The notes: generated by a model not told the origin, from the letters alone. Numbered from the stretch's first letter, positions 9,145 through 18,585 are shown. The stretch: DNA of 64,000 nucleotides from Phocaeicola coprophilus (GCA_016900015.1 JACJJM010000017.1:25525-89524), one strand, 5' to 3'. Made by a program: numbers and translations.

Positions 9145-9769
9145 GTTCGTTGATTGTATTTAAACATTATTCGGAGGGCAAAGGTAAACATTTCCACGCA
9201 ATACCTGACTTATGTGCGAACCATTGTTTATCTTCCACAACTAGTTTTCTTTCCTAATCATGTATCCGACATACTACTCCCCATTTCATATCCCCACGAA
9301 TGGCACACTTCTGTCCGCACTCATCGGACACGTATCACTGTGTCCATAAAAATGAATGTATAAAGAAACAGATTTCAGCACCCGCCTTGCCGGAACAAGT
9401 GAAAAGAGGTGTGTAAAGACGATGCGCGACTTAGCCACAATACTGCTAATTGCCAAGCACTTAACATCCACAACTTTGTCTGTGGACTCGGTGCACGGAC
9501 GGCCTCCTTTCCGCCCGTGCACCGAAAGGAAGGTAGCCGGGGACGGAAAGGAGTCCGCCCGCGTCCGGAGTCCGGGGTATCGTCCGGCAGTCTCCAGTCT
9601 GCCCATAAAGCGAATGGGGAGGAAAACTCGTTTGTAACATAAATTCATCATAAAGACTATTATCGTGAACAGAGCCGGAGTCAGATTTTCCGGCGCAGAA
9701 ATACGTTTGTTCGCGGAATATCGCGATATTTGCGTCAGCAAAATCATCTAAACAAGAACTAATAGCACT
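9145..9769. other. Divergent intergenic region with repeat cluster B
   Basis: This 625-base gap separates the acetyltransferase (-) from the Smr-domain gene (+). It holds the acetyltransferase -7 element (9179-9186) and repeat cluster B (9499-9564). The open frames across it on both strands run through the repeat and show no protein-like conservation. I see nothing else. Confidence 0.6.
9499..9564. repeat. 22-bp-period GC-rich repeat cluster, copy B (3 units)
   Basis: The units are 9499-9520, 9521-9542 and 9543-9564. The first carries CCTCCTTTCCG and the next two carry the inverted core (CGAAAGGAAGG and CGGAAAGGAG), so the cluster can fold as CCTTTC...GAAAGG. The bordering bases GTGCACGG and CCCGTGCACC extend the dyad. 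Confidence 0.75.
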
Positions 9770-10816
9770 ATGAAAGTAGGAGACAAAGTCCGCTTCCTGA
9801 ACGAAGTGGGAGGCGGCATCGTGAAAGGATTTCAAGGAAAAGACATCGTGCTGGTGGAGGACGCCGACGGCTTCGACATCCCCATGCTCATCCGTGAATG
9901 CGTGGTCGTGGACACGGACGACTACAACATCAAACGCAAACCGCAACCTCAACCCGAGACACCCCAGAAGAAAGAAGAGGAACATGAACCTGAAATCACC
10001 TATCGCCCCGCAGAAACCAAGGAAGGCGAACGGCTGAACGTGATGCTGGCCTACGTGCCGCAGGACGTGAAGGCCATCACGACCACGGCCTTTGATGCCT
10101 ATCTGGTCAATGACAGCAACTATTACCTTTATTATACCTATCTGAACGCAGAAGGAAAGAGTTGGAACGTGCGTTCGCAAGGCATCATCGAACCCAACAC
10201 CAAGCTGTTCATGGAAGAATTTGGCAAGGAGGTGCTCAACGAACTGGAACATGTCGCCGTACAGCTCATTGCCTACAAGGACGGCAAGCATTTCCAACTG
10301 AAACCGGCCGTAAGCGTGGAGCTGCGGGTGGACACGGTGAAGTTCTACAAACTGCACACCTTCCGCCCCTCCGTCTATTTCGAAGACCCGTCGTTGATGT
10401 ATGACATCGTGAAAGACGACCAGCCGGTGAGCCAGTATTTTGCCGATGCGGACGCCCTGAAAGAGGCCTTGTTGCAAAAGAAGACACCCGAACGGCCCAA
10501 GTCGCAACCCATCGAGAAGCCGAAGAAACGCAACGACCTGGTGGAAATCGACTTACACATCCACGAACTCCTCGACGACACGACAAATATGACCAATGCC
10601 GAAATGCTGGACTACCAACTGGGTGTGTTCCGCAAGACACTGGAAGAATACAAGGGGCAGAAAGGACAGAAAATCGTCTTTATCCATGGCAAGGGAGAAG
10701 GTGTGCTCCGCAATGCCATCTTGAAGGAACTGAAAACGAAGTATCGTGACTATCCCTATCAGGATGCGTCGTTCCGTGAATACGGCTTCGGTGCCACGAT
10801 GGTGACAATCCGGTAA
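9770..10816 (+). CDS. DUF2027 and Smr domain protein
   Basis: A 348-residue Bacteroidetes protein. The N-terminal part ([21 protein letters not shown]...) is a small beta-barrel of the DUF2027 type. A proline/glutamate-rich linker lies near residues 60-80, then a central beta-rich domain. The C terminus is a complete Smr domain with DLHIHEL near residue 265 and [12 protein letters not shown] near residue 308. Smr domains, as in MutS2, bind branched nucleic acid or act as endonucleases or RNA nucleases. The protein lacks the MutS ATPase, so a direct repair role is not implied. It is a single gene with an inverted-repeat terminator candidate downstream. Confidence 0.88.
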   Translation: MKVGDKVRFLNEVGGGIVKGFQGKDIVLVEDADGFDIPMLIRECVVVDTDDYNIKRKPQPQPETPQKKEEEHEPEITYRPAETKEGERLNVMLAYVPQDVKAITTTAFDAYLVNDSNYYLYYTYLNAEGKSWNVRSQGIIEPNTKLFMEEFGKEVLNELEHVAVQLIAYKDGKHFQLKPAVSVELRVDTVKFYKLHTFRPSVYFEDPSLMYDIVKDDQPVSQYFADADALKEALLQKKTPERPKSQPIEKPKKRNDLVEIDLHIHELLDDTTNMTNAEMLDYQLGVFRKTLEEYKGQKGQKIVFIHGKGEGVLRNAILKELKTKYRDYPYQDASFREYGFGATMVTIR

Positions 10817-10839
10817 GTTTGGCAACGGAAAGACAGAAA

Positions 10840-10895
10840 AGGCTGTGTCTTGACAAGATTTTATTAAAATATAAATGCTTGTTTCGACACAGCCT
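10840..10895. repeat. Inverted repeat AGGCTGTGTC/GACACAGCCT, terminator or small dispersed element
   Basis: AGGCTGTGTC (10840-10849) and GACACAGCCT (10886-10895) are perfect 10-bp arms. Inner imperfect arms are ACAAG and CTTGT, around an AT-rich 25-base core. It lies 23 bases after the Smr gene stop. There is no clean T-run after the right arm, so it may be a MITE-like repeat and not a pure terminator. Confidence 0.5.
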
Positions 10896-11102
10896 CTTCC
10901 GTTTCTCGGAAGCTGTTTTGAATTTATCGTGTGATGATTTGGGATGAGTTTTTGAGTCATTTTTGCTTCTGTGATGAGGAAGATAGCGGGCTATCTGACG
11001 AAGAACAGGAACGAAAAGAACCAAAAAATCACCCAAAGCATACATGAAAAACGGACACCATCAAGTAGGGAAAAACTTTTTGTAGAAATTCAAAACAGCT
11101 TC

Positions 11103-12158
11103 TCACATGGCTTCCCGATAAAAATCGAGCAATTCGAAGATTTCCTCGCGCGTGGCCGTCTGGTTAATGCGGATGTCGCCCACATCGGCCAGGAGGGTGA
11201 AATTGATGCGCCCGGCTTCGTTTTTCTTATCGTGCGTCATGAATTCATAGAGGCGGTCATAGTCCTTGCAGTCGAAAGCAAACGAGCCGTATGTCTCTTT
11301 GATGAAGCGCACAGTCTGGCGCAACTTGTCTGTGGGGAAACCTGTACGCAGACTGGAAAAATAAAGTTCGCACACCATGCCCCAAGCCACGGCGTAACCG
11401 TGCAGGCGCGGCGTGTCCCGTTCCAACGCCAGGCTCTCAAATGCATGTCCCACCGTGTGCCCGAAGTTGAGCGCCTTGCGGATACCTCGCTCGTAAGGGT
11501 CTTGGCCCACGATTTGTTCTTTCACGGCGACCGACCGAGCCACCAGTGCTTGCAGCGCTTTGTAGTCGACACGGTCCATGTCGAAATTCACCAGGTCGGC
11601 CCAGTGGGCCTCCGTGCTGATGAGTCCGTGTTTCAACATTTCGGCATAGCCCGAACGCAGGTTTTCCGCATCGAGCGATTTTAAAAACTCCGTATCAATC
11701 AAAACGAAACGCGCCGGCACGAACACTCCGACTTCATTTTTCAATCCATTGAAGTTGATGCCGGTCTTCCCGCCCACGGCGGCATCCACCATCGCCAGCA
11801 GCGTGGTGGGTATATTAATATAGGTAATCCCCCGCTTGAATGTCGATGCGGCAAACCCGCCCAAGTCGGTCACCATACCCCCTCCGAGGTTCAGCAGCAA
11901 GGAATGGCGTGTCCCGCCCCGATGGCTCAACTGACTCCACACTTCGGCCAGTGTCTCAAGGTTCTTGTGCTCGTCGCCGGGTGCAATGGTGATGAGTTCA
12001 TGACCGTCCACCGCCTCCATGCTCTCGATGAGCGGCAGGCAATAGTCGCGCGTGTGCGTATCTGTCAGGATGAAAAGTCTGTCATGTGGACATTGGGTGA
12101 CGGCTTGACGCAAGCTCTCTCCCAAGTTTTCAGAAATGAGTAATTCTTGTTTTTGCAT
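11103..12158 (-). CDS. aroB: 3-dehydroquinate synthase
   Basis: Second step of the shikimate pathway: 3-deoxy-arabino-heptulosonate 7-phosphate to 3-dehydroquinate, using NAD and a divalent metal. The ATG at 12158 gives 351 residues and has a GGGAG-like ribosome site. A longer reading to 12209 is not supported. Motifs visible are the NAD-binding PGDEHKNLET, the central LLNLGGGMVTDLGGFAAST, IPTTLLAMVDAAVGGKTGIN, then ENLRSGYAEMLKHGLI, RKALNFGHTVGHAFE with a metal-binding His, and HGYAVAWGM. A TATCTTTG element (complement of 12180-12187) lies 21 bases upstream. It is divergent from the outer-membrane barrel gene. Confidence 0.97.
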   Translation of the reverse strand: MQKQELLISENLGESLRQAVTQCPHDRLFILTDTHTRDYCLPLIESMEAVDGHELITIAPGDEHKNLETLAEVWSQLSHRGGTRHSLLLNLGGGMVTDLGGFAASTFKRGITYINIPTTLLAMVDAAVGGKTGINFNGLKNEVGVFVPARFVLIDTEFLKSLDAENLRSGYAEMLKHGLISTEAHWADLVNFDMDRVDYKALQALVARSVAVKEQIVGQDPYERGIRKALNFGHTVGHAFESLALERDTPRLHGYAVAWGMVCELYFSSLRTGFPTDKLRQTVRFIKETYGSFAFDCKDYDRLYEFMTHDKKNEAGRINFTLLADVGDIRINQTATREEIFELLDFYREAM

Positions 12159-12179
12159 GTTTCTCCCGTTTTTTAGTTG

Positions 12180-12187
12180 CAAAGATA
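12180..12187 (-). promoter_or_regulatory. -7 element for aroB
   Basis: The minus strand reads TATCTTTG, matching TAnnTTTG, very close to the aroB start (12158). This implies a short 5' leader. No clear TTTG is present at -33. Confidence 0.5.
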
Positions 12188-12284
12188 GGCCTTCCTTTCT
12201 GAAGCACACGAGATATTGAAAAAGAATGATTTATCAAGTATGTTTTTTTAACGCGGCAAAAAGAAGAGAATGCCGGCTTCGGAG

Positions 12285-12292
12285 TATATTTG
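12285..12292 (+). promoter_or_regulatory. -7 element for the outer-membrane barrel gene
   Basis: TATATTTG lies about 97 bases before the start at 12389, on the + strand of the aroB divergent region. The -33 box is not clear. Confidence 0.5.
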
Positions 12293-12388
12293 TAAACCTT
12301 AACCTTTAGACTTTGAACTTTTCAGAGTTTACAGGGTCAAAGGGAAAAATTAACATATTGTGGTAAACGTAAGGAAAGTATAAATACT

Positions 12389-15259
12389 ATGAGAAAACTG
12401 TTTCTTCTCTTATGCTTGTTGGGGGCCGTCTTTTCAGTGTCGGCCCAAAATGGGAAAGTAACCGTATCGGGAATTGTGTGGGACGCGGATTTAAACGAAG
12501 CCATGGGGCAGGCCACTGTCCAACTGCTGGCTGCAAAAGACAGTGCGTTCGTGAACGGCTGTGTCACACAGATGAACGGACAATTCCAGCTCCCGGCCGT
12601 GAAGGCGGGCAACTATGTGCTGAAAGTGTCTTTCATCGGTTACCTGTCCCAATTCAAAAGCATACAGTTGACAGCCAGGCAACCTAAATACAACGTGGGC
12701 AAAATCTCGCTATCGGCCGACGCCATCATGATGCAGGAAGCTGTCGTGGTCGGACACGTGCCGCCTGTGCAGATGTCCGAAGACACCGTGGTGTTCAACT
12801 CCGCAGCCTACAAAGTGGCCGAAGGTTCGGCACTGGAGGAACTGGTGAAAAAGCTGCCGGGAGCTGAAGTGAGCGAAGACGGAAGCATCACCATCAACGG
12901 AAAGAGCGTCAGCAAAATATTGATTGACGGCAAGGAATTCTTCGGTAGCGACATGGACATGGCTATGAAAAACATCCCCGTGGACATGGTGGAAAAGCTG
13001 AAGACCTACGAACGGCAGTCTGACCTGGCACGCATCACAGGCATCGACGACGGCGAAGAAGAAACCGTCATCGACCTCTCCGTCAAAGACGACATGAAGC
13101 ACGGATGGCTCACCAACTCCGACATAGCCGGAGGCACGGAAAGCCGCTATTCCGCCAAGACCATGGTCAGCCGGTACACAGAAAAGCAAAACATCACCTT
13201 CATGGGCGGACTGAACAACGTGAACGACCGGGGCATCACCAGCCGGAGAGGAAGCCGCGGACTACGCACGCAGAAACATGCCGGACTGAACATCTCCACC
13301 GAAACGGAGAAATTCGAAGTCGAAGGCAACGCCCGCTTCCGCTACAACAAAAACGACAGCCAGACAAAAAACAGCAGCGAGACCTTCCTCGACCAGCAAA
13401 GCTCCTTCGAGAACTCGCTCTCGTCGAGCCTCTCCACGGGCAACGACTTCAACGCCGACTTCAAGCTCGAATGGCGGCCCGACACCCTGACTACCATCAT
13501 CGCACGCCCGCGCTTCTCCTACGGGACTGACGACGGAAGCTCGAACAATACCTCGGCGACCTTCGACGACGACCCCTACCGCGACGGCATCACCGACCCG
13601 CTCGAACAGATGAACGACGACATCCTCTCCGACATCCTCGTCAACAGCAACCGACGTATCTCCACCAACAACAGCAACTCCACCGACGCCAACCTCAGCC
13701 TCATGGTCAACCGCAGGCTCGGAAGCTCGGGACGCAACATCACCGTCCGCGGCTCGGCAGGATACACCGACGGCGAAAGCGAATCCATCTCCCTCTCGCG
13801 CATACAATACTACCTCAACACTGGCGGCGCCGAAGCTGCCCAGGAAGCCATCAACCGCTACTCGCGCACGCCGACACGCAACTGGAACTATTCGGCCGAA
13901 GCCACCTACAGCGAACCTATCTTCAAGGGCGGATACCTCCAGTTCCGGTACAACTTCCAATACAAATACTCCAAGAGCGACCGCTCGACCTACGACATCG
14001 GAGGCATCCCCTTCGACAGCTTCGAACTGCCCGCAGGATTCGACGATCCGGACAACCTCACCCTCGACGAGGACCAAAGCCGCTTCGCGGAATACCATAA
14101 CTACATCCACACGGCGTCGCTCTCGCTCCGCGTCACGCGCGAAAAGCTCCGTCTGAACGCAGGTATCAACTTCGTCCCCCAACGCTCGGAACTGAACTAC
14201 AAATACCAGGGAATCGACACGGCCGTCGTCCGCAACGTCAGCAACTTCACCCCCAGCATCCGCTTCCGCTACCGCTTCTCCAAGCAGACGCAGCTGCAAA
14301 TCAACTACCGCGGACGCACCAGCCAGCCGAGCATGACCGACCTGCTCGATGTCGTCGACGACTCCGACCCGCTGAACATCACCCGAGGCAATCCGGGACT
14401 GAAGCCCTCGTTCCAGCACAATGTCAATTCCGAATTCCGCACCTTCGACCCGGAAACGCAGCGCAGCATCTTCGCACGACTCGAATACACAAACACGATG
14501 AACTCCGTCGGCTCGCAGATGACCTACAACTCGGAGACCGGCGTGCGCACCACCATGCCCCAGAACATCAACGGCACATGGAACGCCAAAGCCATGCTGG
14601 GTTTCACCACAGCCCTGAAGAACCAGAAGTTCTCCATCAACACGTGGACCGGCGGAGGCTACGACAACCAGCCGTCATTCCTCCTGCAAAACAACGAGAC
14701 GATGAAAAACATCACCAAGACCCTCTCGCTCAGCGAAGGCGTGCGCTTCAACTACCGCTCCGACTGGTACGACTTCACACTCAACGGCTCCATCTCCTAC
14801 AAGAACGTGGACAACAAGCTGCAATCGAGCAACAACATGAACACCTACGACTTCTCCTACGGCGGCGAGGCCACCGTGCGCTTCCCGTGGAACATGGAGC
14901 TGAGCACCAACATCAACAACAGCAGCCGACGGGGCTACAGCAGCGCAAGCATGAACACCGACGAGCTTATCTGGAACGCACAGTTGTCCCAAAACTTCCT
15001 CAAGGGCAACGCCGCCACCATCTCCTTCCAGGTGTTTGACATCCTGCGCAATCAGAGCAACGTCAACCGCACCATCACCGCCTCGATGCGTCGGGACACG
15101 GAATACAACGGCATCAACAGCTACTGCATGCTCCACTTCATCTACCGCCTCAACATCTTCGGAGGCAAACGCGTGGACAACAAAGAAGGCGACCGACATG
15201 GCTTCGGAGGCCCGGGCGGACACCGTCCTCCCGGAGGAGGCCCCGGCAGACGCCGCTAA
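12389..15259 (+). CDS. Outer-membrane beta-barrel protein with carboxypeptidase-like regulatory domain
   Basis: A 956-residue protein with a signal peptide (cleavage near SVSAQ, residue 20). A carboxypeptidase-D-like regulatory domain follows at about 24-105 (VSGIVWDADLNEAMGQATV ... GNYVLKVSFIGY). A plug-like segment lies at about 115-220, with LPGAEVSEDGSITINGKSV and KILIDGKEFFGSD. A long beta-barrel makes up the rest. This matches the TonB-receptor-like 'OMP beta-barrel' family of Bacteroidetes, not classical SusC, since no SusD gene or SusC signature is present. After the last barrel strand (MLHFIYRLNIF) the protein carries about 25 extra residues rich in Gly, Pro and Arg, which is unusual because barrels normally end in an aromatic strand. 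The cargo is unknown. A terminator follows at 15282. Confidence 0.88.
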   Translation: MRKLFLLLCLLGAVFSVSAQNGKVTVSGIVWDADLNEAMGQATVQLLAAKDSAFVNGCVTQMNGQFQLPAVKAGNYVLKVSFIGYLSQFKSIQLTARQPKYNVGKISLSADAIMMQEAVVVGHVPPVQMSEDTVVFNSAAYKVAEGSALEELVKKLPGAEVSEDGSITINGKSVSKILIDGKEFFGSDMDMAMKNIPVDMVEKLKTYERQSDLARITGIDDGEEETVIDLSVKDDMKHGWLTNSDIAGGTESRYSAKTMVSRYTEKQNITFMGGLNNVNDRGITSRRGSRGLRTQKHAGLNISTETEKFEVEGNARFRYNKNDSQTKNSSETFLDQQSSFENSLSSSLSTGNDFNADFKLEWRPDTLTTIIARPRFSYGTDDGSSNNTSATFDDDPYRDGITDPLEQMNDDILSDILVNSNRRISTNNSNSTDANLSLMVNRRLGSSGRNITVRGSAGYTDGESESISLSRIQYYLNTGGAEAAQEAINRYSRTPTRNWNYSAEATYSEPIFKGGYLQFRYNFQYKYSKSDRSTYDIGGIPFDSFELPAGFDDPDNLTLDEDQSRFAEYHNYIHTASLSLRVTREKLRLNAGINFVPQRSELNYKYQGIDTAVVRNVSNFTPSIRFRYRFSKQTQLQINYRGRTSQPSMTDLLDVVDDSDPLNITRGNPGLKPSFQHNVNSEFRTFDPETQRSIFARLEYTNTMNSVGSQMTYNSETGVRTTMPQNINGTWNAKAMLGFTTALKNQKFSINTWTGGGYDNQPSFLLQNNETMKNITKTLSLSEGVRFNYRSDWYDFTLNGSISYKNVDNKLQSSNNMNTYDFSYGGEATVRFPWNMELSTNINNSSRRGYSSASMNTDELIWNAQLSQNFLKGNAATISFQVFDILRNQSNVNRTITASMRRDTEYNGINSYCMLHFIYRLNIFGGKRVDNKEGDRHGFGGPGGHRPPGGGPGRRR

Positions 15260-15281
15260 GCCCCCCCACACGACATACGGC

Positions 15282-15327
15282 AGGCAGCCGCACAGATACA
15301 TCCGGACATCTGCGCGGCTGCCTTTTT
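15282..15327 (+). terminator. Rho-independent terminator of the barrel gene
   Basis: AGGCAGCCGC (15282-15291) pairs with GCGGCTGCCT (15314-15323) and is followed by TTTT. Inner bases CAGAT and ATCTG extend the stem. It lies 22 bases after the stop codon. Confidence 0.8.
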
Positions 15328-15339
15328 GTATCTCCGCAA

Positions 15340-15580
15340 GTACAAGGCCGTAGTTGGAGAAATACACACCTGCAGATACGGAACTACGGACTTGCAGATA
15401 CGGAACTACCGGCCTGTAACTCTCGGCTACGCGCCTACATCCGTCCGACTACAATCAAGCAGCCGCACGGCTACAAGTCTGTAGCCGGTCAACTACAAGT
15501 TTGTAGCCGCGCGGCTACAAGAATGCAGCCGGTCAACTACAGGAATACGGCTAAGCAACTACGAAGCCACAGCCGGGAAG
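15340..15580. repeat. Degenerate 22-bp tandem array, about 11 units
   Basis: Between the terminator and cls, CTAC (or GTAC/ATAC) recurs at 15340, 15362, 15384, 15406, 15427, 15449, 15471, 15493, 15515, 15537 and 15559. The spacing is 22 bp with a single 21-bp step. The commonest unit is CTACAAG, four variable bases, then TAGCCGG and CAA. The bases TTGTAGCCGC and GCGGCTACAA at 15501-15520 form a perfect 20-bp palindrome. The period is not a multiple of three and stops interrupt the frames, so the array is non-coding. Confidence 0.8.
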
Positions 15581-15649
15581 ATGTGCACAACCATCAAAAA
15601 GTGTGAAAGAATCCGAACGCCGGATGTAGGAAATCACGCACATTTGCGC

Positions 15650-15657
15650 TATATTTG
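15650..15657 (+). promoter_or_regulatory. -7 element for cls
   Basis: TATATTTG lies 44 bases before the cls start and just after the tandem array. The -33 position has no clear TTTG. Confidence 0.5.
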
Positions 15658-15700
15658 TTCGGCCATAAATCCAAGAAAAAAACCGAGAAAGAAAAAGACC

Positions 15701-17122
15701 ATGATACCTGTCGTGTTTCTGACCATCCTGGGACTGGCCTACCTGATACTGGTCGTCAGCGCCGTCGTGGTTGTCGTGCTCGACAACCACAATCCCATGC
15801 GCGCCATGTCGTGGGTCGTCGTCCTGCTGTTCCTCCCCGTCGTCGGGCTCATCCTCTACGTCTTCTTCGGGCGCAACCTCCGACGCGAACATCTCATCGG
15901 CAAGCGCACGCTCAGCCGCATCAGCCGCAAGTCGCTCCAGGCCTACATCGAACAGCGGAGCATCCAGACTCCCCCGGCCTACTCCCAGCTCATCAACCTC
16001 TTCCGCTCACTCAACAAGGCGCTCCCCTTCGAGGGCAACCGGACGACGCTCTACTTCGACGGATATACGATGGTGCAGGCGCTCATGCGCGACATCTCAC
16101 GTGCACGACACCACATCCATCTCGAGTTTTACATCTTCGAGGACGACGCCGTCGGGCGGCTCGTGCGCGACCTGCTCGTGGACAAAGCCCGGCAAGGCGT
16201 CGAAGTGCGCCTGCTCTATGACGACGTGGGAAGTTGGGACGTGCCGAACGGCTTCTACGACCGCATGCGCAGCGAAGGCATCGAGGTGCGGGGATTCCTG
16301 AAAGTGCGGTTCCCGCTGTTCACCAGCAAGGTGAACTACCGCAACCACCGCAAGGTGGCCGTCATCGACGGACACACGGGCTTCATCGGGGGCATGAACA
16401 TCGCCGAACGCTACCTGAAGGGACTCAGCTTCGGCGCGTGGCGCGACACGCACCTGCGCATCGAAGGGCCCGCAGTCTACGGCCTGCAAAGCAACTTTCT
16501 GCTGGATTGGTTTTTTGTGGAAAATTCGCTGCTGACAGCCTCCAAATACTACCCCGCGTCCACACTTGCGGGGACGGCCCTCGTGCAGACCGTCACGTCC
16601 GAACCCGTCGGCGAGTGGAGGGCCATCATGCAAGGGCTGGTGCTGGCCATCACCAGCGCGAAGCGCTACTTCTACATCCAGACCCCCTATTTCATGCCCA
16701 ACGAGCCCATCCTCTCCGCCCTCCAGACGGCCGCGCTGGCAGGTGTCGACGTGCGCCTGATGATTCCTGCGCGCTCCGACAGCCGGCTGACCCACCTCGG
16801 GTCGATGTCTTACCTGGAAGATGTGCTGAAGGCGGGCGTGAAAGTATTCTTCTATGAGAAAGGATTCCTGCACTCGAAAATGATGGTCTCCGATGACATG
16901 CTTTCGACCGTCGGCTCGACGAACATGGACTTCCGTAGCTTCGAGCACAATTTTGAAATCAATGCCTTCGTCTACGACGAGCAGACGGCATGGTACGTCA
17001 AGGAGCGTTTCCTGCTCGACCAGCGCGACAGCCGTCCCGTGCGCCTGAAGGAGTGGCGGGAACGGCCGTTCGGGGAGAAGTTCAAGGAGTCGGTTGTCCG
17101 TCTGCTGTCCCCGCTGCTCTGA
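15701..17122 (+). CDS. cls: Cardiolipin synthase (phospholipase D superfamily)
   Basis: Condenses two phosphatidylglycerols, or a related pair, to cardiolipin in the inner membrane. I start at the ATG at 15701, giving 473 residues. The open frame runs further upstream but into the repeat array, and this ATG leads directly into two N-terminal membrane helices (residues 2-27 and 36-57). The two HKD catalytic motifs are HRKVAVID (H216, K218, D223) and HSKMMVSD (H391, K393, D398), each followed by the expected GG/GS asparagine segments. Length and order match bacterial ClsA-type enzymes. Its last 41 bases overlap the 3' end of the converging rsmD. Confidence 0.95.
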   Translation: MIPVVFLTILGLAYLILVVSAVVVVVLDNHNPMRAMSWVVVLLFLPVVGLILYVFFGRNLRREHLIGKRTLSRISRKSLQAYIEQRSIQTPPAYSQLINLFRSLNKALPFEGNRTTLYFDGYTMVQALMRDISRARHHIHLEFYIFEDDAVGRLVRDLLVDKARQGVEVRLLYDDVGSWDVPNGFYDRMRSEGIEVRGFLKVRFPLFTSKVNYRNHRKVAVIDGHTGFIGGMNIAERYLKGLSFGAWRDTHLRIEGPAVYGLQSNFLLDWFFVENSLLTASKYYPASTLAGTALVQTVTSEPVGEWRAIMQGLVLAITSAKRYFYIQTPYFMPNEPILSALQTAALAGVDVRLMIPARSDSRLTHLGSMSYLEDVLKAGVKVFFYEKGFLHSKMMVSDDMLSTVGSTNMDFRSFEHNFEINAFVYDEQTAWYVKERFLLDQRDSRPVRLKEWRERPFGEKFKESVVRLLSPLL

Positions 17123-17648
17123 AGAAGGTGAAGTTCACACTGCCGTAGTGACGGTGTTCCATAAAGCGGGGATCGCTCTCGAAGTTGTAATCCTTCCCAT
17201 GCTCGAGGACGAAGATGCCTCCCTCCTTCAGCAAGCCGTGGCTGAACACGAGCGAAGGGATTTCCCCGAGCCGGGGCAACGCATAAGGCGGGTCGGCGAA
17301 GATGAAGTCGAACTGCTCGCTGCAACGCTCCATGAAACGGAACACATCGGCCCGCACAGGCAGACACTTGTCCGTCTGCAGTTCCTTCATCACCTTGCAG
17401 ATAAACGCATAGTGTTGCGCATCCTTCTCCACAGCCACCACTCGTCCACACCCGCGCGACACCAGCTCCAGGCTGATGCTCCCCGTGCCGGAAAACAAAT
17501 CGAGCGCCGACAGTCCGTCATCGAAGTCGAAGTAGTTGCCCAACACATTGAACAAGTTTTCTTTGGCAAAGTCGGTCGTCGGACGAGCCTTGAACGTGCG
17601 CGGCACCTCGAAACGCCGCCTCTTATAGATTCCGCTGATAACTCTCAT
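17082..17648 (-). CDS. rsmD: 16S rRNA (guanine(966)-N(2))-methyltransferase
   Basis: SAM-dependent methyltransferase acting on G966 of 16S rRNA. 188 residues is the usual size. The N terminus has the family pattern MRVISGIYKRRRFEVP, then RPTTDFAKENLFNVL. The SAM-binding loop is ALDLFSGTGSISLE near residue 48, with VAVEKD after it. The catalytic motif is FADPPY near residue 118. The start lies 8 bases after the stop of the DUF3822 gene. This rsmD-DUF3822 pairing is recurrent in Bacteroidetes. The 3' end overlaps cls by 41 bases in the convergent direction. Confidence 0.95.
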   Translation of the reverse strand: MRVISGIYKRRRFEVPRTFKARPTTDFAKENLFNVLGNYFDFDDGLSALDLFSGTGSISLELVSRGCGRVVAVEKDAQHYAFICKVMKELQTDKCLPVRADVFRFMERCSEQFDFIFADPPYALPRLGEIPSLVFSHGLLKEGGIFVLEHGKDYNFESDPRFMEHRHYGSVNFTFFRAAGTADGQPTP

Positions 17649-17656
17649 GGGATATT

Positions 17657-18511
17657 TCAGTTTTTTAAGTTTGATTCTGAAGATTGGTCCTCGCGCATCG
17701 TCTCCGCAGCGCGAAAGGAAGCCTGCAAATCGAAATCCACCCCCTCGGACATGGCATAGCCGGCACGCCGGAACTCCGCCACCGGATGCAAGGTGTTCAC
17801 CCGCGCGACATAGCGTTGCAGTCCTTCAAACGTCACGCTGGCACCGGGCACACGTCCGATGAGACACAGCTCGTCCTCCAGCTGGTCGAAGCCCAATTGC
17901 TGCCAGACATACAGTGCATAGTAGAGCACATCATCCCCCTGCGTGCAGCGGAACGCATTGTGGAGCAAGAATTTCCCCGCATCAAATGCATACAGCTCCA
18001 TCTGCCGCTCGTGGAAGTAGGCATACAGTGTGCGTCCTGCACCTCCCTGCCCGCGCTCCAACAGATGCTCCATCACCGGCACGACCGACGACTCCAGACA
18101 AGCGTCGGGAAAGTATTCTAGCAGCAACTGCCCGAAAGTCCGGTCGACAGCATAGAGCAACACCAGCCCGCCGGGCAACGTCCGGGAGAGCACCGTCTGG
18201 CGATTCTCCTTCGGCATGCAGGCATAGTAGAAATCAGCAGCCCGCATGCTGTCAAACAGCTCCTGCGGCACGACGACACAAGGCGTCCCGGCCAGCAGGA
18301 TGCGCGCCGAGCGGTAGTCCTGCCCCACGAAGGGATTGTCCTTGCAGATAGTCTTCAAGTTGGCCGTCAATGAATACCGGCAATCGGTCGGATAGTCGGC
18401 AGTATGAAAGGAAGGCTCGCCTTCCGGGTCGTAGACGGCAAAGGTGAAACGCTCCGTACTTATGCGCAGTCTGAGCTGATAGTGCGCTTTGTCAAAATGA
18501 ACTTCTGTCAT
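17657..18511 (-). CDS. DUF3822 family protein
   Basis: A 284-residue protein of the Bacteroidetes DUF3822 family, recognised by its place directly upstream of rsmD and by the pattern of two related halves resembling a degenerate actin/hexokinase-like fold (LVLLYAVDRTFGQLLLEYFPDA; LYAYFHERQMELYAFDAGKFLLHNAF). No signal peptide or membrane segment is seen, so it is probably cytoplasmic. Its function is unknown. It shares a 74-base divergent promoter region with the RecD-like helicase. Confidence 0.8.
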   Translation of the reverse strand: MTEVHFDKAHYQLRLRISTERFTFAVYDPEGEPSFHTADYPTDCRYSLTANLKTICKDNPFVGQDYRSARILLAGTPCVVVPQELFDSMRAADFYYACMPKENRQTVLSRTLPGGLVLLYAVDRTFGQLLLEYFPDACLESSVVPVMEHLLERGQGGAGRTLYAYFHERQMELYAFDAGKFLLHNAFRCTQGDDVLYYALYVWQQLGFDQLEDELCLIGRVPGASVTFEGLQRYVARVNTLHPVAEFRRAGYAMSEGVDFDLQASFRAAETMREDQSSESNLKN

Positions 18512-18585
18512 GTATTTGGAGTAATGGTATTTGCTGCGTATTGCTTTTTAGCTTACTTTCGTGTGCAAAAATAATACTAAAAAGG

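Noticed and set aside
9286..9747. 153-codon open frame in the gap before the Smr gene
   Set aside because: It reads across repeat cluster B, has no recognisable start context and no protein-like composition. I treat the gap as non-coding.
12389..15259. SusC-type receptor
   Set aside because: It lacks a SusD partner and the SusC-type plug signatures, and is shorter. It fits the OMP beta-barrel family with a carboxypeptidase-regulatory domain instead.
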